From Streptomyces sp. NBC_00102 (GTDB lineage: Bacteria; Actinomycetota; Actinomycetes; Streptomycetales; Streptomycetaceae), in contig NZ_JAPEMC010000007.1 of NCBI RefSeq assembly GCF_026343115.1, forward strand, positions 22,604 to 86,603: a stretch of 64,000 nt of DNA, written 5' to 3'. Below the pieces are notes generated by a model. The model had not been told where the DNA came from. It searched no databases and saw only the letters and a program-made list of their open reading frames with translations. The position numbers and the translations under genes are program-made. Positions 25,964-36,452 of this stretch are shown here, piece after piece; position 1 is the first letter of the stretch; each line of letters begins with the position of its first letter.

Positions 25964-27637
25964 TCAGGCCAGACTCCACTGCTGGTTGGCGCCGGCGTTG
26001 CAGGTCCACAGCTCCAGCGGGGTCCCGTTGACGTTGCCTGCGGGTTTGTCGCCGCCCGTGACGTCGAGGCAGAGTCCCGACTGCTTGCCGGTCACGGTTC
26101 CGTCGGGGTTGAGCGTCCACTGCTGGTTGGCTCCGCCGTTGCAGGTCCACAACTGCACCGCTGTGCCCGGGGCGGTCCGGTTGTCGTTGGCATCGACGCA
26201 CTGCGAGCCGCCGTAGAGGCGCAGTTCACCCGCGGCGGTGAGGGTCACGGCCTGGTTGCCGGCACCGTTGCAGTCCCAGATCTCGATCTTCGTACCGGGC
26301 GTGGTCCCGCCGCCTTCCACGTCGAGGCAGCGTTGGGAGGATGCGCCGACCAGGGGGTGGGTCGTACCGGTGCTGCTGCCGGTGCCGGGCGAGACCCGGT
26401 ACATCACCGTGCCGTGCGCGGGCACCGGGGTGCTGATGGGGCCGCCGGTCGAGGAGACGGCCTTGGACCACAGGTTGGCGAGCTTGTACGAGGACGCAGA
26501 CGGCAGCCCGACGGCGGCGGCCGTGGTGCTGACGGTCGCGGTGGAGGCGTTCTCGTTGGTGAGGGTGACCGCGCGGTCGCCGTTGGCCAACGGCTTGGAC
26601 ATCACGACGAGTCCGCCGGAGGAGGAGACGACGGTGCCCTGTTTGCCCAGGGGGTCCTGGTCGACGGCGATGACGTCGGTGTTCTTCAGGATGGTGAGCG
26701 TCGCCGGGCTCGCGGTACGGATGTCGCTGCCGATGAGCAGGGGCGCGGCCATCTGGGCCCAGAGGCTGAAGTGGGTGCGGTACTCGGTGTCGGTCATGCC
26801 GCCGTTGCCGACTTCCAGCATGTCCGGGTCGTTCCAGGCGCCGGGCTTGGCGTACGGGGCCAGCGACTGGTTCTGGTGGGCGATCTGGATCATCGAGGAC
26901 CAGGAGTCACTGATGTCGCCCGTGGTGCGCCAGGAATTGCCGATCGGGGGTGCCCAGTTCCAGGGCTGGTTGGAGCCCCACTCGCAGATGCTGTAGAGGA
27001 TCGGGCGGCCGGTGGCCTTGAGCGCGTCGCCCATGGTGTTGTACCGGGTCCCGGCGTCGGCACCGGTGTTGTTGCAGTTGTCGTACTTCAGGTAGTCCAC
27101 GCCCCAGTAGGCCCACAGGTCGGCGTCCTGCTGTTCGTGCCCGAGGCCGCCGGGGAAGCCGGTGTTGGCACAGGTCTTGGTACCCGCGCTCGAATAGAGC
27201 CCGAACTTGAGCCCCTTGGAGTGCACGTAGTCCGCGACGGCCTTGATGCCGTTCGGGAAGCGCACCGGGTCGGGGACCAGATTTCCGGCGGCGTCCCGCG
27301 AGGGCAGCGCCCAGCAGTCGTCGAGGTTGACGTAGGTGTAACCGGCGGCCTTGAGTCCCTGGGCGACGAAGATGTCGGCGATGCCCTTGACCATCGCCTC
27401 GTCGAACTGCGCACCGCAGCCCGTGGTGTTCCAGTTGTTGAAGCCCATCTGCGGGGTACGGGCCAGGCCGTTCTCCAGTGCGACGGCCTCCGGCGCGGCG
27501 GCCACGGTGGCGACCTGTCCACCGAGCACGAGGCCCGAGGTCACTGCGGCCGCTCCGGTCAGCCCGCCGGCAGTGAGGGTGAGTGAGGCGGCCGCGGCCG
27601 CCAAACGGTGTGTGAACCTGTGCCGTTCGTCAAACAT
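25964..27637 (-). CDS. Secreted GH27 alpha-galactosidase with ricin-type CBM13
   Basis: 557 aa. There is an N-terminal signal peptide, then a GH27 barrel with GFNNWNTTGCG, YVNLDDCWALP and the nucleophile Asp in YLKYDNCNN (~residue 182). The acid/base Asp is in DISDSW (~242), followed by PDMLEVGNGGM. An all-beta C-domain follows, then a ricin B-type lectin domain from ~425 to the end with three QxW-like repeats (NQAVTL, NQQWTL, NQQWSL) and DVEGGG/CVDAND sugar-site motifs. It removes terminal alpha-1,6/1,4-galactose from plant galactomannan and similar glycans outside the cell. The ATG at 27637 has AGGAG six bases upstream. Confidence 0.93.
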   Translation of the reverse strand: MFDERHRFTHRLAAAAASLTLTAGGLTGAAAVTSGLVLGGQVATVAAAPEAVALENGLARTPQMGFNNWNTTGCGAQFDEAMVKGIADIFVAQGLKAAGYTYVNLDDCWALPSRDAAGNLVPDPVRFPNGIKAVADYVHSKGLKFGLYSSAGTKTCANTGFPGGLGHEQQDADLWAYWGVDYLKYDNCNNTGADAGTRYNTMGDALKATGRPILYSICEWGSNQPWNWAPPIGNSWRTTGDISDSWSSMIQIAHQNQSLAPYAKPGAWNDPDMLEVGNGGMTDTEYRTHFSLWAQMAAPLLIGSDIRTASPATLTILKNTDVIAVDQDPLGKQGTVVSSSGGLVVMSKPLANGDRAVTLTNENASTATVSTTAAAVGLPSASSYKLANLWSKAVSSTGGPISTPVPAHGTVMYRVSPGTGSSTGTTHPLVGASSQRCLDVEGGGTTPGTKIEIWDCNGAGNQAVTLTAAGELRLYGGSQCVDANDNRTAPGTAVQLWTCNGGANQQWTLNPDGTVTGKQSGLCLDVTGGDKPAGNVNGTPLELWTCNAGANQQWSLA

Positions 27638-28000
27638 GTGCGGCTCCTGGGGGGTGATTGGCGCACAACCCAACAAGCACAAACGGAATCGATCACATCA
27701 CATCTTCATTGCGTGCACATGTCAAGTGTTCGGTGCGGGCAGATCCTCCAGGATCGCCGCGGCAGTCGGCCTTCCGGGCGGTGGGACGTGATGTCGCCTG
27801 CCCGGAGGCCGGAACGCTCTCCGACTCCTGCAGCGGCACCGGGCAGAGCGACTTCCCGTTCCTGAAGACCTACGACGCCGTCACCACGACGAGCTCCGGC
27901 TCCCAGCCGGTGACGGAGCCCGGGCGCGGCGTGACGTCCGACGTGTGCGCGGGGCTGCCGGCAGTCGCTCTCGGGGAAGCCGGAGGGGCCTCCGGCCCGG
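27638..28000. other. Intergenic region: GH27 promoter and regulator 3' end
   Basis: The first ~100 bases upstream of the GH27 start are AT-richer (CGGAATCGATCACATCAC, CATCTTCATTGCG) and probably hold its promoter and operator. No gene is supported in the rest. Confidence 0.5.
27979..27996. terminator. Small hairpin after the NB-ARC regulator gene
   Basis: GCCGGAGG pairs with CCTCCGGC over a 2-base spacer, immediately after the stop of the minus-strand regulator. Short, so a weak terminator candidate. Confidence 0.45.
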
Positions 28001-30277
28001 CTACTCGCTCCGGAGGGTTTCGACGTGGGCGAGGCGCTCTTGAGCCTCGGTGAGGCGGTTCGGGTCGGCTGCCGCGCCAAGGGCGAGGCACTGGGTGAAG
28101 GCGTCCCGGGCCTGGTCCAGGTGTCCGGCGGCCAGCAGGGCGCCGCCGAGGTACACCAGGGCGCGGCTCTCCAGGACTTTGTTGCCGATGCGTCGGAAGA
28201 TGTCCGTGGTCGTGCGCAGGCAGTCGGCGGCATCGGACAGGTTTCCGAGGGCGGTGTGCGCCTTTCCGACGTTCATCTGCAGGTTCCCGCGGGTGAAGTC
28301 GGCGATGTGTACTTCGACACGTTCGCGGGCCTGGTCGAGGACGGCGAGCGTGCGCAGGTGTTCCCTGATGACTTCCTCGTACTCACCCAACAGATAGTGG
28401 GTCAGGCCTGTGGCGCTCATGGCCTGGAGAGTGCCGTGGATGTCGTCGGCGGCTTCGAAATACCCGGCCGCCTCGTGGTTGTGGCGCGCCGCCGTGGTGT
28501 GGTCGCCGAGCAGGTTGAGGGCCCAGGCCCGGTAGAAGTGGGACCAGCCTTGCTGGGAGGGGTCGTTGGCGCGCTGCGCGGCGGCACAGGCCTGGCCGGC
28601 GCGGTCGATGCTGTCGTGGTGCCGGCCTTCGCACACCAGCAGGGCCCAGGCGTCGTAGTTCAGCTGGGTGGCTTCGACGAGGGGGTCGCCGAGGGCCTGG
28701 GCACTGTGGGCGCCGGTGCGGAAGACCTCGGGCCAGTGTCCCCAGAAGACCCACTGGTCGGAGAACCAGTGCAGGGCTTCGGCGACCTCCACGACAGTGG
28801 TGTGGTCGCCCGCGGAGGCGGCCGCCCGGAGCGCGGCGAGCCAGTTGTCGCCCTCGGCCCTGAGCCACTGGCGGGCGCGTTCGGCGGTGGACAGGTCGAC
28901 GGTGCCCTGCCAGTCGGCGGGCGGGGCACCGTGGCCGGGTTCGTGCCAGCGTCCGGCCACCACGGCGGTCTCCAGCAGCCAGCGGTGCAGCGCCGAGCGC
29001 GCCGCCGCGATGGACCCGGCGGGTTCCTCGGCCTCCAGCCGGGCGCGGGCGTACAGGCGCAGCAGGTCGTGGAAGCGGTAGCGGTCCCGGTCGGTTCCCA
29101 GCATGCCGGTCTCGACGAGCTCCTCGAGGAGGTCCTCGGTGTCGAAGAGGGACTGCCCCGTGAGCCGGGCGGCGCCGGCGGCGGCGACGTCGGGACCGTC
29201 GACCAGGGACAGCCGACGGAACAGGCGGGCGGCGGCAGGGGTGAGCTGGCAGTAGGAGAGGTCGAAGGCCGCCGAGAGGCGGAGGTCACCGGCGCTCAGC
29301 GTGTCCAGGCGGCGCTCTTCCAGAGCGAGGTGGTCGGCCAGGCGGCGCACCGTCCAGCCGGTGCGGGTGGCCAGCCAGTTGCCCGCCACGCGCAGGGCCA
29401 GCGGCAGATGGGCGCAGCGGTGGGCGACCTCGGCGAGGGCGGTCGGGTCGGCGGCCGCCCGGTCTTCTCCGACCAGGGTGGTCAGGAAGGTGGCGGCTTC
29501 GGTGGGGGTGAGCTCGGAGAGTGGCAGCCGGTGGACGTTCTCCAGACCGGTGAGCATTCTCCGGCTGGTGATCATGGTCATGCCCGTGCCGGAGCCGGGC
29601 AGAAGCGGGCGGACCTGTGCCTCGTCGCGGGCGTTGTCCAGGACGAGCAGGCAGCGGCGCTCGGAGAGCACCTGCCGGTAGAGCTCCGGGTGGCCCTGCG
29701 GGCCATCCTCGGCCAGGTCCTGGTCGGCCACTCCCAGCGTCTTCATGACGCGGAGCATCAGTTCGGCCGGGTCGGGCGGGGTGTCGTCCATGCCGCGCAG
29801 GTTGAGCATGAGCTGTCCGCCGGGGAAGCCGTCGGCCAGCTCGCGGGCGGCGTGCAGTGCCAGGGTGGTCTTGCCCGTGCCCGGCGGCCCCGACACCGCG
29901 ACCACCACGGGTTGGCCTGCCACCGACCTGTCGGCCAGCGCCGTCAGCTGTTCCCGTTCCGCCTGCCGGCCGACGAAGTCGCCGACGCCCCGCGGGAAGG
30001 CGGACACGCCGGACGCGTCAGGACGCGGGGTGCGGCCTGACCGGGCGGCGGCCAGCAGCCGCTCCCGGTCCGGATCGCCCAGCTCCAGGCCGTTGGCGAG
30101 TGCGGCGACCGTGCCCCGCTGCGGGCTCGCCCGTCGTCCCCGTTCGAGATCCCCGATCCCGCGGACACTCACTCCCGACGCTTCCGCCAGTTCCTCGATC
30201 GTCAGCGACGCCTCCAGGCGCAACCGCCGCAGCATCATCCCGAAACCCGCACCACCCGCGCCGGCCACCCCGTTCAC
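28001..30277 (-). CDS. XRE/NB-ARC/TPR signal-transduction regulator
   Basis: 758 aa. Residues ~10-70 are an XRE helix-turn-helix (LRLEASLTIEELAEASGVS, LERGRRASPQ). A STAND/NB-ARC ATPase follows with FVGRQAE, Walker A GPPGTGKTT, Walker B CLLVLDNAR and the GLPLA-like THRCAHLPLALRVAGNWLA region. A winged-helix segment and C-terminal TPR-like repeats (GNLSDAADCLRTTTDIFRRI) end it. This is the AfsR-like architecture with an XRE rather than a SARP DNA-binding domain. The start is GTG 30277. It probably switches by ATP/ADP state on an unknown cue; the GH27 gene downstream on the same strand is separated by its own promoter. Confidence 0.9.
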   Translation of the reverse strand: MNGVAGAGGAGFGMMLRRLRLEASLTIEELAEASGVSVRGIGDLERGRRASPQRGTVAALANGLELGDPDRERLLAAARSGRTPRPDASGVSAFPRGVGDFVGRQAEREQLTALADRSVAGQPVVVAVSGPPGTGKTTLALHAARELADGFPGGQLMLNLRGMDDTPPDPAELMLRVMKTLGVADQDLAEDGPQGHPELYRQVLSERRCLLVLDNARDEAQVRPLLPGSGTGMTMITSRRMLTGLENVHRLPLSELTPTEAATFLTTLVGEDRAAADPTALAEVAHRCAHLPLALRVAGNWLATRTGWTVRRLADHLALEERRLDTLSAGDLRLSAAFDLSYCQLTPAAARLFRRLSLVDGPDVAAAGAARLTGQSLFDTEDLLEELVETGMLGTDRDRYRFHDLLRLYARARLEAEEPAGSIAAARSALHRWLLETAVVAGRWHEPGHGAPPADWQGTVDLSTAERARQWLRAEGDNWLAALRAAASAGDHTTVVEVAEALHWFSDQWVFWGHWPEVFRTGAHSAQALGDPLVEATQLNYDAWALLVCEGRHHDSIDRAGQACAAAQRANDPSQQGWSHFYRAWALNLLGDHTTAARHNHEAAGYFEAADDIHGTLQAMSATGLTHYLLGEYEEVIREHLRTLAVLDQARERVEVHIADFTRGNLQMNVGKAHTALGNLSDAADCLRTTTDIFRRIGNKVLESRALVYLGGALLAAGHLDQARDAFTQCLALGAAADPNRLTEAQERLAHVETLRSE

Positions 30278-30975
30278 CCCACCTCACCCATGCCGGAACC
30301 ACTCCGGCACACCGCCCCGACAAGGACGACACCCCCAGCGGCACAGAGAAATCTTACGGTGTACAGCCGCATCCACCCGCCCCGCATCTCAGCTCGCGGG
30401 ACGGCCCCCGCACGCGCCCCGCGCTCCGTCGGACGGCCGACTCCCGGCCATGTGCGTGCTCGGTCGTGTGGTGAACGTCCCGCATGTCCGGCGGACGTAC
30501 GGCCCCCTTCACGGCCTCTCCCGGATGCGGCGGCGCCTCCCGCTCCGCGTCCGCCGGCTCCGGCCCCTCGGCCGGCGCCACCGTGCGCCGCTGCGGACCC
30601 CGCTACGGCCCCGCTCCGTGTCGCCGATCGCCCGGACACCCGAGCCGTGCGCCTGAGCCGGTTCCTTCATCGTTCCCGGGGCACCGCGACGCGGGCGCGG
30701 GGCGGTTCCCGTGCCGCGCCCGCGCCCGCGGTTCTGCCTGTGGTTCTGCCTGGAGCCCGGCCGGGTCGGCTGCTTGACTGCGAGTGGAGGTGCTGCGGCC
30801 GCGCCGGGCGGCCCGACTCCGACGGCAGAGTGCCCCCTCCCCTCGTGTGAGGGCCTTCACGCCGTCAAGAGCACTGGTCATCAGTTCCCGGAAAACGTCG
30901 GCCGCCGCGTCGGCCCGTGCTGAGCGCGGGCCACGATGCCTCCCCCGACGTCGCACGAGTGAAGGAGAGAACCTG
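30278..30975. other. Intergenic region, no gene seen
   Basis: About 700 bases separate the divergent NB-ARC and AraC regulator genes. Open frames are Arg/Pro/Ala-rich, with no ribosome-binding site or family signature, and overlap each other. It presumably holds both promoters; the region just before the AraC gene is locally less GC-rich. Confidence 0.5.
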
Positions 30976-31992
30976 TTGAGCGTGGTACTGACGACCGCTT
31001 CGGTTCCCGATCAGGACAAGGTCGCGTACTGGCGTGCCGCGGTGGGAAGAGCGCTGGTACCGGTGAGCGTCGCCCCGCGGGATGACGGTCCGTTCTCCGG
31101 CCGGATCACCACCGACCGCCTTGGATGCCTGCGGGTGTCCACGATGGAAGCCGACGCGAACAGGGTCAGCCGTACCCCTGAGCTCATCTCGGGCTCGTCC
31201 GAGGCGCTCATCGCGGTCGGCGTCCAGGTCTCCGGCACGGCGACCATGGTCCAGGACGGTCGGCGGGCCGAGGTCAGCGAGGGTGACCTCGTGGTGTACG
31301 ACACGGCGCGGCCGTACTCCTTCGACTACCCGGAGCGGTTCTCCACCCATGTCTTCCAACTGCCCCGCCACGCACTGGGCGTGTCGGACGCCGCCATCGA
31401 TCAGGCCGTCGGCACCGTCATCGGTCCCATGGACGGCTTCGGCGCGGTGCTGCGGCCCTTCCTGAGCAAGCTGGCCACCTCGGTGCACTCGTACTCCCCC
31501 GCCATCGGCGGCATGCTGGCCAACAGTGTCATCGACCTCCTCGCCACGTTGGTGACCGACGGAGCCCGGCCGGTACCCGCGGAAGCGGACACCGCCCGAA
31601 GCCACCTCGTGCTGCGGATCCGCGGCCACATCGACGGGAAGCTCGGCGACCCGAATCTGTCCCCGGAACTCATCGCGAGGACGCACCACATCTCCGTCCG
31701 CTATCTGCACCGGCTCTTCGAGGGTGAGGGGACCACCGTCGGGCGGCTCATCCAGCAGCGCCGCCTGGAGGAGTGCGCACGTGAACTGGCCCGGCGTGGC
31801 AGGACTTCCCCCACCGTGTCGGCCGTGGCTCAGCGATGGGGCTTCGTCAGTCCCGCTCACTTCAGCCGGGCCTTCCGTACCGCCTACGGTCTCTCTCCCC
31901 GCGAATGGCGCAGCCTGCGCGTCGAAGGAGTCGCCGCACCGAGGCCGGACGTCCTGCCGGTGGCCGCTCTCTCCGCCGGTGGCCGCGCATAG
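30976..31992 (+). CDS. AraC-family transcriptional regulator
   Basis: 338 aa. The N-terminal half is an AraC-binding-like cupin domain (VAYWRAAVGRALVPVSV, QVSGTATMVQDGRRAEVSEG, LVVYDTARPYSFDYPERF). The C-terminal ~100 residues form the double helix-turn-helix (HHISVRYLHRLFEGEGTTVG, then WGFVSPAHFSRAFRTAYGLS, PREWR). The effector is unknown. A TTG at 30976 follows GAAGGAGAG by about six bases, which makes it the best start; a GTG two codons on is the alternative. A terminator separates it from the convergent chloroperoxidase-like gene. Confidence 0.87.
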   Translation: MSVVLTTASVPDQDKVAYWRAAVGRALVPVSVAPRDDGPFSGRITTDRLGCLRVSTMEADANRVSRTPELISGSSEALIAVGVQVSGTATMVQDGRRAEVSEGDLVVYDTARPYSFDYPERFSTHVFQLPRHALGVSDAAIDQAVGTVIGPMDGFGAVLRPFLSKLATSVHSYSPAIGGMLANSVIDLLATLVTDGARPVPAEADTARSHLVLRIRGHIDGKLGDPNLSPELIARTHHISVRYLHRLFEGEGTTVGRLIQQRRLEECARELARRGRTSPTVSAVAQRWGFVSPAHFSRAFRTAYGLSPREWRSLRVEGVAAPRPDVLPVAALSAGGRA

Positions 31993-32051
31993 CGGCCGAG
32001 TCTTACAAGCCCTTGGCGCCGCGCATGTCCCCCCGCACCGGGACCGGGGCC

Positions 32052-32091
32052 GAGGGCCCTGCCGGTGAGGGATCTCACCGGCAGGGCCCTC
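32052..32091. terminator. Bidirectional terminator
   Basis: GAGGGCCCTGCCGGTGAG and its exact complement form an 18-bp stem with loop GGAT between the convergent AraC and hydrolase genes. Confidence 0.9.
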
Positions 32092-32120
32092 ACCGTCAGG
32101 CTTCTCCGGTGCTTCTTGTG

Positions 32121-32180
32121 TTCTTCGTGCTTCTCGTGTTCTTCGTGCTTCTCGTGTTCTTCGTGTTTCCTCGTGATTCC
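32121..32180. repeat. 18-bp tandem repeat
   Basis: Units of TTCTTCGTGCTTCTCGTG start at 32121 and 32139, with a degenerate third copy and related sequence before 32121. Pyrimidine-rich on the plus strand, non-coding, next to the 3' end of the minus-strand hydrolase. Confidence 0.8.
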
Positions 32181-32190
32181 TCGTACGAGG

Positions 32191-33663
<1,473 letters not shown>

Positions 33664-34764
33664 ATGGGCTTCACCCCGACCGCCGCCCGCGCCCTCGCCC
33701 TCGCCCCCACCCTGGCCCGCCGGGTCGCGCCCGTGCTCGCTCTCGGCGTCGCCCCCCTCTCCCTGACCGTGCTCCTGGCCGGTCCCGCCGTCGCCCACGG
33801 CACGCTGACGGACCCGGTCAGCCGGGTCTCCGCCTGTTACGCGGAGGGGCCGGAGAACCCGAAGTCGGCCGCCTGCAAGGCCGCGGTCGCGGCCGGCGGC
33901 ACCCAGGCGCTGTACGACTGGAACGGGGTGAACCTGGCCGCCGCGGCGGGCAAGCACCGGGAGGTGATTCCCGACGGGAAACTGTGCAGCGCCGGCAACG
34001 ACAAGTTCAAGGGGCTCGATCTGCCGCGCGCCGACTGGCCTTCCTCGCCGATGAATTCCGGCAAGCACACCTTCGCGTTCCGGGCCACCGCGCCGCACAA
34101 GGGCACCTTCGAGCTCTACCTCACCAAGCCCGGATACGACCCGACCCAGCCGCTGACCTGGGCGGACCTTCAGGACAAGCCGTTCGCCACAGCGACCGAC
34201 CCGCAGCTGGTGGACGGTTCGTACATCTTCGACGGGACCGTGCCGCAGGCGTCCGGGCGGCAGCTGATCTACACCATCTGGCAGCGTTCGGACTCCACGG
34301 AGGCGTTCTACGCCTGCTCCGACGTGGTGTTCGGCGGCGGGAGCTCCAGCGGTGGCGCCGCCGCACCGGCCGCCTCCGCACCGTCGGAGGCGGAGATCGA
34401 GGCCGGTGCCGCGCAGTCGTCCGTGGAGCACCAGGGGCACGGGGACGACGATGCGGCCACCAACGCGGAGGTGACCGAGGCGCACCCGGCCGGCTCCACC
34501 GATGCCTCCGCGCATCACGAGGAGAGCGCAGCGACCCCCACCGGGGCAGCGGCGACCCCCACCGCCGCCTCCTCGGGCTCCGCGGCCCCCACCGGCTCCG
34601 GTTCCGCCGGTGAGCCGGTCTCCGACGAGGCTCTCGCCGAGACCGGCGGGAGCGGCACCACCCCGTACCTGGCGGTCGGCGGGGCGGCAGCGGTCGCCAT
34701 CGGTACCAGTACGCTGTTCGCTTCTCTCCGGCGCCGCTCGAACCGCGCCCCGGCCGGGCGCTGA
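33664..34764 (+). CDS. Cell-wall-anchored lytic polysaccharide monooxygenase (AA10)
   Basis: 366 aa. The signal peptide ends at AVA so that the mature protein starts with His45 (HGTLTDPVSR). With the His in NSGKHTFAF this makes the copper histidine brace; FYACSDVVF supplies the axial aromatic. Four cysteines are in family positions. The catalytic domain ends near residue 222. A ~110-residue Ala/Ser/Glu/Thr-rich linker follows, then LAETGG, a hydrophobic segment (YLAVGGAAAVAIGTSTLFA) and a basic tail. This is an LAxTG-type sortase signal, so the enzyme should be covalently wall-bound instead of free. It oxidatively cuts chitin or cellulose. GAGGAG precedes the ATG. Confidence 0.93.
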   Translation: MGFTPTAARALALAPTLARRVAPVLALGVAPLSLTVLLAGPAVAHGTLTDPVSRVSACYAEGPENPKSAACKAAVAAGGTQALYDWNGVNLAAAAGKHREVIPDGKLCSAGNDKFKGLDLPRADWPSSPMNSGKHTFAFRATAPHKGTFELYLTKPGYDPTQPLTWADLQDKPFATATDPQLVDGSYIFDGTVPQASGRQLIYTIWQRSDSTEAFYACSDVVFGGGSSSGGAAAPAASAPSEAEIEAGAAQSSVEHQGHGDDDAATNAEVTEAHPAGSTDASAHHEESAATPTGAAATPTAASSGSAAPTGSGSAGEPVSDEALAETGGSGTTPYLAVGGAAAVAIGTSTLFASLRRRSNRAPAGR

Positions 34765-34862
34765 ACCGGCTCGGCGAGGGTGACGGGCGGACGCCGGTGA
34801 CGGGCGGACGTCCGGGCGGCGCGGGGCGCGGACGTCCGGTCAGCGCGGGGCACCCTCACCCG

Positions 34863-34980
34863 CGTCCGTACTTTCGCCCGCGTCCGTACCTTCGCCCACG
34901 TCCGTGCCTTCGCCCACGTCCGTGCCTTCGCCCACGTCCGTGCCTTCGCCCACGTCCGTGCCTTCGCCCACGTCCGTACT
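34863..34980. repeat. 18-bp tandem repeat, six full units plus a part
   Basis: Units of CGTCCGTGCCTTCGCCCA begin at 34863, 34881, 34899, 34917, 34935 and 34953, with a partial copy to 34980. The last full units are identical; the first two differ slightly. It is non-coding as far as I can tell, about 100 bases after the LPMO stop. Confidence 0.92.
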
Positions 34981-35065
34981 GAGCACGTGGTCGGGGCGTC
35001 GGGCTCTGCGTTCCGGGGGACGGAGCGCAGGGCCCAGCTCCGTTTCCCGGCGGACGCGGCGCGGG

Positions 35066-35626
35066 TCAGTAGGTTCCGGTCTCCACCGACGGGGGCCCGT
35101 CGTGCCAGGTGCAGAACACCGACACGTGGTCGGGCCCGGAGGTGAACTCGACCCGGATCCAGCTCTCCGTCTTCCACACCTGCATCGACCAGCCCGCCTT
35201 GGGCGTCGCGGACACGAGCGTCGCCGAGGTGGTGCCGAGGTCGAAGACCGCCCGTCCGCCGGCGGTGTCGTAACCCTCGACCCGCCCGCCGGCGGGAGCG
35301 GCCGTAGGGGGTCGCACGGTGGCGGCGACCGTCGCCCCGGCCGCGTCGGGCGCGGCGGCCCTCCCCGCCGCCGCGGAGACCGCCGGGGAGGCGGACGGGG
35401 AGACCGCCCGGGAGGCCGGTGACGCCGCTGCGGAGACCGGCGGGGAGGTCCGGGACGGCAGCGGGGCGGCGGCCGCCGGGCTCGGACTCGCGGTGAGCAG
35501 CGGGAGTGCACGCGGAGGTACGTAGGCCGGCTCCGTCATGACCGAGTGCACCCCCCACCACGACAGCGTGACCGCGCCCCCGGTGCAGAGTGTCCAGGCC
35601 AGAGAGTGCAGAAGTGCCTTGCGCAT
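35066..35626 (-). CDS. Membrane-anchored hypothetical protein next to a two-component system
   Basis: 186 aa with one N-terminal hydrophobic segment (residues ~6-28), a long Ala/Pro/Ser-rich linker (~40-100) and a C-terminal beta-rich domain (AVFDLGTTSATLVSATP, WSMQVWKTESWIRVEF, HVSVFCTWHDGPPSVETGTY). It is extracellular and probably tethered. It is divergent from the response-regulator gene 121 bp away, so it may be a sensor accessory or target of that system. No family known to me. Confidence 0.72.
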   Translation of the reverse strand: MRKALLHSLAWTLCTGGAVTLSWWGVHSVMTEPAYVPPRALPLLTASPSPAAAAPLPSRTSPPVSAAASPASRAVSPSASPAVSAAAGRAAAPDAAGATVAATVRPPTAAPAGGRVEGYDTAGGRAVFDLGTTSATLVSATPKAGWSMQVWKTESWIRVEFTSGPDHVSVFCTWHDGPPSVETGTY

Positions 35627-35747
35627 GGCGTGCCATGATGCCCCACCAGGACACCCGGTGTGCCGGGGCAGGGCGTTGCGTCCCCCTTGTCCGGGAATAT
35701 CTCCCGGCGGGGCACGGCAGTCTCCCGTATCGCGTACGGTGCCGCCC

Positions 35748-36452
35748 ATGGCACGTGTGCTCGTCGTCGAGGACGACCCCTTCGTCCGCTCGGCCCTCAT
35801 CCGGCATCTGACCGACGCCTCCCACACCGTACGCAGCGTGGGGACGGCCCTCGAAGCACTGCGCGAAGCCGCCCACCACGCCTTCGACCTGGTGATCCTC
35901 GATCTGGGGCTGCCGGACCTGAACGGCGGGGAGGCGCTGAAGATGCTGCGGGGCATCACCGACGTACCGGTGATCATCGCGACCGCTCTGGACGACGAGG
36001 CCGAGGTCGTACGGCTGTTGCACGCGGGGGCCGACGACTACCTGACGAAACCGTTCTCCTTCGAGCACCTCTCGGCCCGGATGACCGCCGTCCTGCGGCG
36101 CGCCGGATCGTCCGGCGGAGCCGCCCCGGAGCCCGCACCCCTCCGGGTCGGCGGTCTGAGCGTCGACCCGCCGCGCCGGGTCGCCCAGCTCGACGGCGTG
36201 ACCCTGGACCTGGCCCGCCGGGAGTTCGACCTGCTGGCCTACCTCGCCCGGATGCCCGGGGTCGTCGTCCCGCGCAGGCAACTCCTCACCGAGGTGTGGC
36301 AGCAGGAGTACGGGGACGACCAGACCGTCGACGTACACCTGTCGTGGCTGCGCAGGAAGCTCGGCGAGACCGCCGCGCGGCCCCGCTATCTGCACACCCT
36401 GCGCGGGGTCGGCGTGAAGCTGGAGGCGCCCGGCGCGCAGCAGCCGGGATGA
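35748..36452 (+). CDS. OmpR-family response regulator
   Basis: 234 aa: receiver domain with acidic pair EDD near residue 9, phosphoacceptor Asp in LVILDLGLPDLNGG (~52) and Lys in DDYLTKPFSFEHL (~102). A winged-helix DNA-binding domain follows (FDLLAYLARMPGVVVPRRQL, TVDVHLSWLRRKLGE). Its stop overlaps the kinase start as ATGA. It likely controls the kinase operon and perhaps the divergent membrane protein. Confidence 0.92.
   Translation: MARVLVVEDDPFVRSALIRHLTDASHTVRSVGTALEALREAAHHAFDLVILDLGLPDLNGGEALKMLRGITDVPVIIATALDDEAEVVRLLHAGADDYLTKPFSFEHLSARMTAVLRRAGSSGGAAPEPAPLRVGGLSVDPPRRVAQLDGVTLDLARREFDLLAYLARMPGVVVPRRQLLTEVWQQEYGDDQTVDVHLSWLRRKLGETAARPRYLHTLRGVGVKLEAPGAQQPG

Noticed and set aside
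30278..30975. Several 75-190 codon frames in the regulator intergenic region
   Set aside because: Arg/Pro/Ala-rich, mutually overlapping, no ribosome-binding sites or family motifs.
34863..34980. A CRISPR array
   Set aside because: Units are contiguous 18-mers without spacers.
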